Of a DNA stretch of 64,000 bases, positions 32,865 through 40,642 are shown piece by piece (within the stretch, counting starts at the first letter, position 1; every line of letters begins with the position of its first letter). The notes beneath the pieces were generated by a model that made no database searches, was not told the origin of the DNA, and saw only the letters and a list, made by a program, of their open reading frames with translations. The position numbers and the translations under genes were made by a program. This stretch comes from an uncultured Erysipelotrichaceae bacterium (lineage in GTDB: Bacteria; Bacillota_I; Bacilli_A; Erysipelotrichales; Erysipelotrichaceae): NCBI GenBank assembly GCA_902775735.1, contig CACYNH010000007.1:1-64000 (forward strand). Reading direction: 5' to 3'.

Positions 32865-34169
32865 TTAAGCGACTGCCGCAAAGGCAATATCCAGAGCGGC
32901 GAGCAGATCGTCTATCTTTTCGATGCCGATTGAAAGGCGGATGGTATTGGGCCTGATTCCCTGGTCAAGAAGATCTTCCTCACTGAGCTGGGAGTGGGTC
33001 GTGGAAGCCGGATGGATGACAAGCGACTTGACATCGGCGACATTCGCCAGCAGGGAGAAGATCGGCAGATTGTCGATGAACTTCTTCGCTGTTTCCGCGT
33101 CGCCTTTGATTTCAAAGGTGAAGATGGAGCCGCCGTCATTGGGAAGGTATTTTTTATAGAGAGCGTGGCTCGGCTCGCTTTCCAGGGACGGATGGTGAAC
33201 CGCCTCCACCTGCGGATGAGCCGCGAGATATTTCACGATCTGAATGGCGTTTTCGGTATGCCTTTCCACTCTGAGCGAGAGGGTTTCAAGTCCCTGCAGG
33301 AACAGGAACGCCGCAAACGGGGAAAGTGTGGCGCCGGTGTCTCTTAAGAGAATCGCCCGGATATATGTCACGAACGCTGCCGGTCCGACTGCGTCGGCGA
33401 AGGAAACACCGTGGTAGGAAGGATTCGGTTCGGAAATCCAGGGATATTTCCCTGAAGCCTTCCAGTCAAAATGTCCGGAATCCACAATCACGCCGCCGAT
33501 CGCGGTGCCGTGGCCGTTAATGAACTTGGTGGCAGAATGAACGACGATGTCCGCGCCGTATTCAATCGGACGGATCAGGACCGGGGTCGCGAAGGTCGAG
33601 TCAATCACCAGCGGGATGCCATGGCTGTGGGCCAGAGCGGCGACAGCTTCAATGTCGATCAGGTTTGAATTCGGGTTGCCGAGCGACTCAATGAAGATTG
33701 CCTTGGTGTTATCCTGAATTGCCGCCTCAAACGCGCCTTCCTCATCCGGATCCACAAACGTTGTTGTGATGCCGGCGGTTAACGGCAGTGTGTTGGAGAG
33801 CAGGTTGAATGTGCCGCCGTAGATTGTTTTTGAAGCGACGATATGCTCGCCGGCTTTGGCCAGAGCCTGCAGGGCATAGGAGATCGCGGCTGCGCCTGAA
33901 GCGACCGCAAGAGCTGCGACGCCGCCTTCAAGCGCGGCGATGCGCTGTTCAAAGATATCTTCGGTCGGGTTGGTCAGACGGCTGTAGATGTTGCCGGGAT
34001 CCTTTAAGGCGAAGCGGTCTGCCGCGTGCTGAGCGTTATTGAATACATAGGAGGCGGTGGCGTAAATCGGGACGGCTCTTGCGCCGGTGGCCGGGTCAGC
34101 CTGTTCCTGGCCGATGTGAAGCTGTTTTGTCTCTAAACTCCAGTTTTTCGGATTTCTGATGTCTGTCAT
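32865..34169 (-). CDS. metY: O-acetylhomoserine sulfhydrylase (MetY), PLP-dependent
   Basis: The 434-residue protein belongs to the Cys/Met-metabolism PLP family. The PLP lysine lies in HSATKFINGHG (about 213-223), and the YSRLTNPTEDIFEQRIAALEGG segment is typical of the 425-435-residue OAHS branch. It condenses O-acetylhomoserine with sulfide (or methanethiol) to homocysteine or methionine. It is a single gene preceded by a short leader ORF and a dyad, with no S-box or T-box visible. A second family member lies at 51456-52739. Confidence 0.9.
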   Translation of the reverse strand: MTDIRNPKNWSLETKQLHIGQEQADPATGARAVPIYATASYVFNNAQHAADRFALKDPGNIYSRLTNPTEDIFEQRIAALEGGVAALAVASGAAAISYALQALAKAGEHIVASKTIYGGTFNLLSNTLPLTAGITTTFVDPDEEGAFEAAIQDNTKAIFIESLGNPNSNLIDIEAVAALAHSHGIPLVIDSTFATPVLIRPIEYGADIVVHSATKFINGHGTAIGGVIVDSGHFDWKASGKYPWISEPNPSYHGVSFADAVGPAAFVTYIRAILLRDTGATLSPFAAFLFLQGLETLSLRVERHTENAIQIVKYLAAHPQVEAVHHPSLESEPSHALYKKYLPNDGGSIFTFEIKGDAETAKKFIDNLPIFSLLANVADVKSLVIHPASTTHSQLSEEDLLDQGIRPNTIRLSIGIEKIDDLLAALDIAFAAVA

Positions 34170-34226
34170 GTTATTTTCCTTCCTTTCCTGTTTTTCTGAT
34201 TTCTGTCTTTTTGCCGTGATGCGTGT

Positions 34227-34280
34227 TCACATTCGGTTGAGGCTCAGGATCACGGAAGTGAATTCTGTTTTGTTTTTCAT
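34227..34280 (-). CDS. 17-codon leader ORF upstream of metY
   Basis: ATG 34280 opens a short frame encoding MKNKTEFTSVILSLNRM. It is preceded by a good AAAGGA site at proper spacing and ends 57 nt before metY. Its 3' half overlaps one arm of a dyad (CCGTGAT and ATCACGG) that spans the stop codon. A strong ribosome binding site on so short a frame suggests a leader peptide or regulatory uORF. It shows no Cys or Met run that would explain amino-acid attenuation. Confidence 0.4.
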   Translation of the reverse strand: MKNKTEFTSVILSLNRM

Positions 34281-34373
34281 GTGCGTGTTTCCTTTCGCAC
34301 ATTCATTTTCCGACATTCATGCGCATATTGTCTAATACTCTCATTCTTTTCTCAACTATAGCTTAAAGCTATA

Positions 34374-34400
34374 TAAAAACAGCACCCTCTGCCAGGTGCT
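34374..34400 (-). terminator. Second terminator after the flavoprotein gene
   Basis: AGCACC and GGTGCT pair on the minus strand, followed by GTTTTTAT. It is the back-up of a tandem pair. Confidence 0.7.
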
Positions 34401-34415
34401 GCTGAGATGGGGAGT

Positions 34416-34447
34416 GAAAAAAGACAGCCCGCTTTGACGGACTGTCT
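34416..34447 (-). terminator. First terminator after the flavoprotein gene
   Basis: AGACAGTCC (34447-34439) pairs with GGGCTGTCT (34430-34422), with one wobble, followed by six T on the minus strand, 9 nt after the stop codon. Confidence 0.85.
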
Positions 34448-34455
34448 GAATGTGA

Positions 34456-36978
34456 TTACTGGTTGTCAGCAGTGACTGCCTTGGCAGCTGTACGGCCGGA
34501 AACGAAGATTTCGACGATCGCGTTGCCGCCAAGTCTGTTGCCGCCGTGGATACCGCCGGTGACTTCGCCTGCAGCGTAGAGACCTTCGATGACCTTGCCG
34601 TCAACGTCGAGGACATGACGGTCTGTGTCAACCTTGATACCGCCCATTGTGTGGTGGGTTGACGGAGCCATCAGACGGACTCTGAGTTCAGCGCCTTCGA
34701 GGTCATATGTGGAAGCGTCCCACTTGCCGTCCGCGTCTTTTTCGCAGTTGCCGATCGGTCTGGAAGCGGCTGTCTTCTTGACATCCGGATACTGGTCAGC
34801 CGGTGTGTTGTTGAGAACGCACTGGTCATATTCTTCGATTGTCTGTCTGACAACAGCCGGGTCAGCCTTGACACCGATCTTTGTGAAGAGTTCGCCGAGC
34901 TTGTCGATTGTTGTTGTGTAGTATCTGCCTTCATAGTCTTCATCAGCGAGCTGGACAGGAGCGGGCAGCGGCTGTGCCTTGTTGTAGATTTCAACGAAGA
35001 CGCCCTTTGTGCCGTTGACTTCCATGCCGTTTCTGAATTCAGCCAGGGACAGAACGTCACGTTCGGAAGTTTCATCAACGAAACGCTTGCCTGTTTCAGG
35101 GTTGATCCATGCGGCGTAGTTGCCGGCGCCGAATGCCAGGTTGCCGTTGTCGACCCAGGAGATCGGCATCAGCTGTGTGAAGTTCATGCCTGTTGTGGCA
35201 GCGCCTGCTTTTTCAGCCATTTCGATACCATCGCCCTGCAGAGAGGAACGGTTTGTTGTCTTTGTGGCCTTGGAGAGATATTCCTCAGACCAGTACTGGT
35301 TGTACTCGATGACCTTGTCAATGTTGGCCGCGAAGCCGCCTGTTGTCAGGATAACGCCCTTGTTTGCGTGAGCTGTGACAGGAGTGCCGTTGAACATTGT
35401 GCCGGTGACGCCTGTGACCCTGCCGTCTTCAACAATGAGATTTTCCGCAGTTGTTCTGAGAAGGATCTTATTGGAAGCTGCTGTGGAGGATGTGGAGAGC
35501 AGAGTGTTCTTCGGAGCCATGAAGTATGTGCCCCATCTGCCCGGATATTCTGTGCCGTCGATTTCCGCGCCTGCGAATTCGTTTTCTCTGTACCAGAGAG
35601 CGCCGATCAGTGTCTGCTGGTTTTCAACGAACTTGCCGCCCTGTTCCTCGAGCCAGGGCTTGAGGTCCTGACCGTCTGTGATGAACTGGGAAACCAGGTC
35701 GAAGTCGCCGTACATCCATTCGCTCATGTCAGCTGTCGGACGTAAGCCGCCGTAGTATGTCTGGAAAATGTGCAGGTTCAGTGTGGAGAACAGTGTGACT
35801 TCAGCAGCGCCTGCGTCAACCTTCGGCTGTGCCCATTCGAGATAAGGAGCGATTTCCTTCTTGAGGGCCTGCAGAGTCGGCAGATATTCAGCGTGAACGC
35901 CATGTTTGGAGAGTTCAGCTGTGTCGCCTGCGACGAATTCATTGTCCTTATAATAGTCAACATCGAACGGTTCTTCGGACCAGTTGGCAATGATCTTCAG
36001 CTCATCGAGAGTGGAAGCCGGAGCCATCTGCTTGTCCCATTCTGTGCCGTCATACTTTGTGCCCTTTGTGGCGTCGGGATTTTCAGGTTCCCAGCACAGA
36101 TAAGGCATAACGGACTGGTACTGACCGCCGGATACGAGAGTGTTGCCGCCGATTTCCGCGTTTTCTTCAATGACGAGAACAGTGTTGCCGTCCTGGGCAG
36201 CCTGGGCTGCGGCAGCCATACCGGCTCCGCCGGCGCCGACTACGACGACGTCATATGTTTCTTCAATGGGATCGCCTGCGGTGTATTCGATTGTGTTGTG
36301 CTTGAAGCCGTCAAGATCGGAAGCTTTCGCTGCTTCAGCAGCTTCATTGATGGCAGCCTTGAAGCCTGCGGAAGTGAATGTGGCGCCGGAAACGTTGTCA
36401 ACGCCTGTGCCGTTGGCTTCGATGATGTCCTGCGTCAGGATATCGAAAGCGGGTGTTCCGACGTGTTCGGTTTCAACGGAGCTGACGAGTTCGATTGTCT
36501 CGATCGCGTCATCCTTGAAAGTAACCTTGACTTCCATCGGTCCGTTGTAGCCAGTGCCGTGGCCTGTGTAGGTTCCGGCTGTGTAAGTGACAGGAACGTT
36601 GCCCTTCTGCTCATCAGCGGCTTCGCCTTTTGCCTGGGCGAGCGCGCTGTCGATCGCAGCGAGCAGTGCGTTGGATGTTTCGGTGCTTCCGGAAACAGCG
36701 TCAACGCCTTCGGTTGTGCCGGCATCGATGACTGCCTGAGGAATGGTGTCATACGGCTGGTCGAAGTCGAAATCCTCGTCCTTGACTTCAATCTTTGTGA
36801 TCTTGTCAGCGTCGACTGTGACTTCAACAGTCAGTGTATGACCCAGCGCGTCAGACTTGCCAGTGCCTGTGTAGGTGCCGGGTGTGTAGGTGCCCGAGCC
36901 GGAGCTCTGCTGGCCCGAGCAGCCGGCGAGTGAAAGCGCCATGACTGCGCTCATCGCCGAAATGAAGATTTTTTTCAT
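34456..36978 (-). CDS. Secreted lipoprotein flavoprotein reductase with two FMN-binding domains (fumarate/urocanate-reductase-like)
   Basis: The 840-residue protein has a lipobox signal peptide (LSLAGC, C20). Two FMN_bind domains follow (about 30-115 and 130-215), then an FAD_binding_2 domain starting at YDVVVVGAGGAGMAAA (about 242). The flavinylation motifs D93-AVSGS-T99 and D194-NVSGA-T200 mark the threonines that ApbE-type transferases modify with FMN. Such proteins sit outside the cell membrane and pass electrons to fumarate, urocanate or related acceptors in anaerobic respiration. ApbE and the membrane electron donor are not in the window. The gene is divergent from a MerR regulator across a MerR-type promoter. 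Confidence 0.9.
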   Translation of the reverse strand: MKKIFISAMSAVMALSLAGCSGQQSSGSGTYTPGTYTGTGKSDALGHTLTVEVTVDADKITKIEVKDEDFDFDQPYDTIPQAVIDAGTTEGVDAVSGSTETSNALLAAIDSALAQAKGEAADEQKGNVPVTYTAGTYTGHGTGYNGPMEVKVTFKDDAIETIELVSSVETEHVGTPAFDILTQDIIEANGTGVDNVSGATFTSAGFKAAINEAAEAAKASDLDGFKHNTIEYTAGDPIEETYDVVVVGAGGAGMAAAAQAAQDGNTVLVIEENAEIGGNTLVSGGQYQSVMPYLCWEPENPDATKGTKYDGTEWDKQMAPASTLDELKIIANWSEEPFDVDYYKDNEFVAGDTAELSKHGVHAEYLPTLQALKKEIAPYLEWAQPKVDAGAAEVTLFSTLNLHIFQTYYGGLRPTADMSEWMYGDFDLVSQFITDGQDLKPWLEEQGGKFVENQQTLIGALWYRENEFAGAEIDGTEYPGRWGTYFMAPKNTLLSTSSTAASNKILLRTTAENLIVEDGRVTGVTGTMFNGTPVTAHANKGVILTTGGFAANIDKVIEYNQYWSEEYLSKATKTTNRSSLQGDGIEMAEKAGAATTGMNFTQLMPISWVDNGNLAFGAGNYAAWINPETGKRFVDETSERDVLSLAEFRNGMEVNGTKGVFVEIYNKAQPLPAPVQLADEDYEGRYYTTTIDKLGELFTKIGVKADPAVVRQTIEEYDQCVLNNTPADQYPDVKKTAASRPIGNCEKDADGKWDASTYDLEGAELRVRLMAPSTHHTMGGIKVDTDRHVLDVDGKVIEGLYAAGEVTGGIHGGNRLGGNAIVEIFVSGRTAAKAVTADNQ

Positions 36979-37024
36979 GTCTTTTCCCCCTTGTCCTTAA
37001 ATAAGACAAACATTAGACTGGATT

Positions 37025-37055
37025 ATGTTAAACCCTGTATCAAATACAGGGTCAA
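37025..37055 (-). promoter_or_regulatory. MerR-type promoter with 19-bp spacer and palindromic operator
   Basis: On the minus strand TTGACC (37055-37050) and TAACAT (37030-37025) are 19 bp apart. The perfect palindrome ACCCTGTAT-CAA-ATACAGGGT (37032-37052) fills the spacer. An over-long spacer with the operator inside is the hallmark of MerR activation by DNA twisting. Confidence 0.8.
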
Positions 37056-37077
37056 GAATGGATGTTAATTAAATCAC

Positions 37078-37887
37078 ATGAAAATCAACGAACTTTCACG
37101 CCTTTCAGGCATCAATCCGGAGACCATCCGTTCCTACCGGAACAAGGGTCTTCTTCATCCGGTTCAGAACAAAAACGGGTATTATGAGTACAGCGCCGCT
37201 GATTATGTCAGTCTGGCTTACATCCGCAAAATGCGCGGATACTCTTTCACAATTGAGGATATCGGCCGGATGTACAGCAGCCGCGATCCTGAATTCCTTC
37301 TGGACGTCTTTGAGCGGGAAAAACTGTTCCTTCTTGACCAGATCGCCGACCTTCAGAACAGGCTGCGCTTTCTTGAGCTGGAACAGCGCCATATTCAGGA
37401 AAGCTCCGTCATCGACAACATCATGATCATGCAGTCGATCGACGAGAAAATCGATTTCTATGATCTGGACTATTTCCTGACAAACAGACATGCCAGCCAC
37501 CGCCTCGGCATCTATACAATGATGACGCCGACGGTCTGGATTGATCCCGATGTGCTCAACGGCGGGTTTGATGAGGAATATGTTCCGATCCGGATCGGCA
37601 TCGGCACCTACCGCTATCTGCTCAGCGATCTGAAGACAGAAGCCCCTGCCAGCTCGATCATCATTCCCAACGGAGTATGCGTTTCGCAGATGCTCGAAAT
37701 TTCCGACATGAATCAGATCCGTCTGGAACAGATTCAGCCGATGATCTCCTACGCAAAGGAAAACAATTGCCGCTATCTTTCCGGCACAACCGGATACCTG
37801 ATGAACATTGAAAACCGTGACGGCACCCAGATCTGTCATTTCCGGATCCGGGCTGTTGTTGAAAAAAATGATTACAGCGCTGTCTGA
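37078..37887 (+). CDS. MerR-family transcriptional regulator
   Basis: The 269-residue protein has an N-terminal MerR winged helix (MKINELSRLSGINPETIRSYRNKGLLHP, 1-28). A dimerisation coiled coil follows at about 85-120 (REKLFLLDQIADLQNRLRFLELEQRH). The C-terminal domain of about 150 residues resembles a GyrI-like or AraC-effector-type ligand domain. It is divergent from the flavoprotein lipoprotein gene with a MerR-type promoter between them, so it probably activates that gene when its ligand, possibly the electron acceptor, is present. Confidence 0.88.
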   Translation: MKINELSRLSGINPETIRSYRNKGLLHPVQNKNGYYEYSAADYVSLAYIRKMRGYSFTIEDIGRMYSSRDPEFLLDVFEREKLFLLDQIADLQNRLRFLELEQRHIQESSVIDNIMIMQSIDEKIDFYDLDYFLTNRHASHRLGIYTMMTPTVWIDPDVLNGGFDEEYVPIRIGIGTYRYLLSDLKTEAPASSIIIPNGVCVSQMLEISDMNQIRLEQIQPMISYAKENNCRYLSGTTGYLMNIENRDGTQICHFRIRAVVEKNDYSAV

Positions 37888-37924
37888 TCAAAAAACACGA
37901 CAGCCTCAATGGTAAACTATCTCT

Positions 37925-40642
37925 ATGACAAAACTGATCGCACCCGAATATCTGAAAGAATTTCTCTTTCACGAAACCGTCATGGACGGCTCCTCAGCCA
38001 GAGGGCTTGAAACCCTCAGTCTGGGGCGTCTGCTCAATGACGAAGAAGAAATCAGCGAACCGGTTCTGATCCTGAAGCTGGCAAAACAGTTAAAAAGCGA
38101 ATCAGACCGTTTTCCTGACTATAAAGCCATGTTCGGCTTTCCGTCCTTTTACCATGAAGTGATTTCCTTCGCGAAGCAGCTCGCCCTTTTCAATCTGGAT
38201 GAAAATGACCTGCCTGCGGATGACAGCGCGGAAGAACAGCTGCGTATGATTGTAAAGACCGCCCTTCAGGCAGAACTTAAGGAAAAGAAAACAGTATTGA
38301 AGCTGGAGCGCTCCATTGAAAAAGCACTGGCGGACAAAGACATGAAACTGGTGAAGACTTTTGAGTCCGACTATTTCAGCTATCTGATCAGACAGCGCCT
38401 GCGGGAAAACGGGATGGAAACCGTTTCACTCAAAACCGCAGAACCGGAAAAGATCAGCCGCCGCCACGCCCTTTCCACAAGAATGGAAATCGAAGCCTGC
38501 GCCCAGGCAATCTGTGATAATGAAAAGCCATGCACAGTCATCCTCTGCGCCCCGCAGAAGCAGATGCCGGTGCTGGCCCAGGTCTTTGCCCGCTATGGCA
38601 TTCCGTATTCCTATACGGCAATGAAACGGCCGGCAGTGCTCGGCACCTGTTTCCGGGCCCTGACGGAATTTGCCTGTTCACCCGACGCGGATCATTTATG
38701 CGCCGCGATTGAAAACAATGCATTTCCTTACAGCTGCTCAGACGGCGTGCTCACTTTCCTGAAGCAGGTGCTCGATGGCATCGAAGCCCCGCACAGAACC
38801 GAAGCCTACCGCGCCGCCTACGCGAAGACCGGTTCAGACAAGTATGATCCGGACAAAGCGCATAAACGTGATCCTGTTTCCGTCTACGCCTCTCTTGAGG
38901 AACAGGCCGACCGCTACTTCGCGCTGATCCGGGAGAGCATCGATTCTCTTGTGAACGCGGAGACCCCTGGTGAAAAACTGCTGAAGAGCTATGACATCCT
39001 CAGCCGCTCGCCGTTACTCGCCAACAGCGATGAAATGGCGGCAGGCCGCGCCATTCTTTCAGCCCTGCAGGACTGCATTGAACTCATCACTACCGATGAG
39101 GAAGCGCTGTTCTTCTGCCGCATCATTGAAAGCCTCAGCGCAAACAGCCACCGTCTTGTGACGGATTTCTGCACAGTCACCGATCTCAGCCATCCGGTGA
39201 GCGCAAAAGAAAACACCTATGTGCTCGGCGCCGACGGCACCGATTATCCGGGCTTCAGTCCGCTCAGCGGTCTGTTCGATGAACAGTACGCGGCAAGAAT
39301 CAGAAACTTCCCTGCCCTGGAAAAAAGACAGGAAGCCTACATCAGCCAGCTGGACTGGATCACGGAAAGCTGCAGCGATGAGCTGATCTGGTCATACGCG
39401 ACCAACGACTATCAGGGCCGCGAACTGATCAGCGCCTTTGAAATCGAACAGTATGGAAAGTCACAGCGCTGGCCGCTTGTGTACAGGGACCTGAAAAGAG
39501 ACAGCGCCCACGCCATCACAAAAGAAACCGCGAAGGATCTTTTTGTCAGGAAAGATGAAGAAGGTCCTTATATCAGCGGTTCCATCAGTTCCGTCGAAAA
39601 CTGGTTTGCCTGCCCCTACCGCTATTTCCTGAGCAGCGGTCTCTATATCCGCAGACCGCAGATCCCCGACCTCAGCGCCGACAGCTCCGGCGTCTGGCAG
39701 CACGCGGTTCTTGAGCAGGCGGTCATGAAAGAAGACGGCACGCCCGATCCTTCCTACGCTGCGGCTTTGACGAAAGAAAGAATTGAAGAACTGATCAGCC
39801 CCTATTTTGAAGCGCTGCTGATCGCGGCGCCGGGCGATGAGGCGCGGATCGCACTTTCCAAAGAAAGAATGATCTCCTCGCTCATGAAGGCGGCTGAATT
39901 CCTGGAAGGCTACGAAGACGCGACATCACTGTCGCCTTATGAAACCGAAAAAACATTCCGGCGCTGGAATGTCAGTCCGCATGTGAAGCTGACCGGAACC
40001 ATCGACCGGATCAGCTATGATCCCCGCAACCATATGCTGGCGGTGATCGACTACAAATCCTCAAGCCATACCCTCTCCGAGGCAAGCGTCAGCAGCGGCC
40101 AGCAGCTTCAGCTGCTCACCTATCTCATCGCGGCTGTTGATCTCTGGGAAAAGGAAGAGGAAATCATTCCGGCCGGCACATATTACTTCTCTCTCAAAGC
40201 GCAGGACATCACAAAGAAAGATGATGTGAAGGAATATTCCATCAACCGCAGTTCCTGGAAACTGAAGGAAAATCCTCTGCGCACGGAGGATGACAGCGCC
40301 CGCCGTGAGCTGATGATCAAAAACCGCAAACTGAACGGCTGGACGTTTACCGAACGCCTTGACGTCATTGACAGTGAAAACAAATACGTCGCCGGCACAT
40401 CAAAGCAGCGCATTTATGACAATGCGCGCGAATGTCTCGTCACTCTTTATGAATATTTCTATAACCAGCTGCTCGGCGAAACACCGGAAGGCGTCCCTTC
40501 CGTCGATGTTTCCCCGTCGGATACCGCCTGCCAGTGGTGCGATTACCGTGACGTCTGCCGCTTCCATGGCGAACCGGCCGGCAAAGAGGCTGTCTATACA
40601 GGTAAGCTGACCGCGGAAAGGAAGAAAAAAGATGAAGATTGA
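37925..40642 (+). CDS. addB: ATP-dependent nuclease subunit B, AddB/RexB type
   Basis: The 905-residue protein ends in a RecB-type nuclease with Fe-S cysteines. CPYRYF (about 563) and the CQWCDYRDVC triplet near the C-terminus flank the nuclease motifs LTGTIDRIS and AVIDYKSS. This is the AddB/RexB arrangement. The N-terminus lacks the GxxGxGK Walker A that Bacillus AddB has, as in RexB of lactic acid bacteria, and the protein is shorter than the usual 1,100-1,200 residues. With AddA it resects double-strand breaks for recombination and degrades foreign linear DNA. No clear ribosome binding site precedes the start. Confidence 0.9.
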   Translation: MTKLIAPEYLKEFLFHETVMDGSSARGLETLSLGRLLNDEEEISEPVLILKLAKQLKSESDRFPDYKAMFGFPSFYHEVISFAKQLALFNLDENDLPADDSAEEQLRMIVKTALQAELKEKKTVLKLERSIEKALADKDMKLVKTFESDYFSYLIRQRLRENGMETVSLKTAEPEKISRRHALSTRMEIEACAQAICDNEKPCTVILCAPQKQMPVLAQVFARYGIPYSYTAMKRPAVLGTCFRALTEFACSPDADHLCAAIENNAFPYSCSDGVLTFLKQVLDGIEAPHRTEAYRAAYAKTGSDKYDPDKAHKRDPVSVYASLEEQADRYFALIRESIDSLVNAETPGEKLLKSYDILSRSPLLANSDEMAAGRAILSALQDCIELITTDEEALFFCRIIESLSANSHRLVTDFCTVTDLSHPVSAKENTYVLGADGTDYPGFSPLSGLFDEQYAARIRNFPALEKRQEAYISQLDWITESCSDELIWSYATNDYQGRELISAFEIEQYGKSQRWPLVYRDLKRDSAHAITKETAKDLFVRKDEEGPYISGSISSVENWFACPYRYFLSSGLYIRRPQIPDLSADSSGVWQHAVLEQAVMKEDGTPDPSYAAALTKERIEELISPYFEALLIAAPGDEARIALSKERMISSLMKAAEFLEGYEDATSLSPYETEKTFRRWNVSPHVKLTGTIDRISYDPRNHMLAVIDYKSSSHTLSEASVSSGQQLQLLTYLIAAVDLWEKEEEIIPAGTYYFSLKAQDITKKDDVKEYSINRSSWKLKENPLRTEDDSARRELMIKNRKLNGWTFTERLDVIDSENKYVAGTSKQRIYDNARECLVTLYEYFYNQLLGETPEGVPSVDVSPSDTACQWCDYRDVCRFHGEPAGKEAVYTGKLTAERKKKDED

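Noticed and set aside
34170-34455. S-box, T-box or SAM-type riboswitch upstream of metY
   Set aside because: None of the conserved cores is visible. Only a short ORF, a dyad and the neighbour's terminators are present.
35770-36933. 387-codon plus-strand frame opposite the flavoprotein gene
   Set aside because: It is a shadow of a strongly coding minus-strand gene. Its Cys/Gly/Val-rich translation has no recognisable motif.
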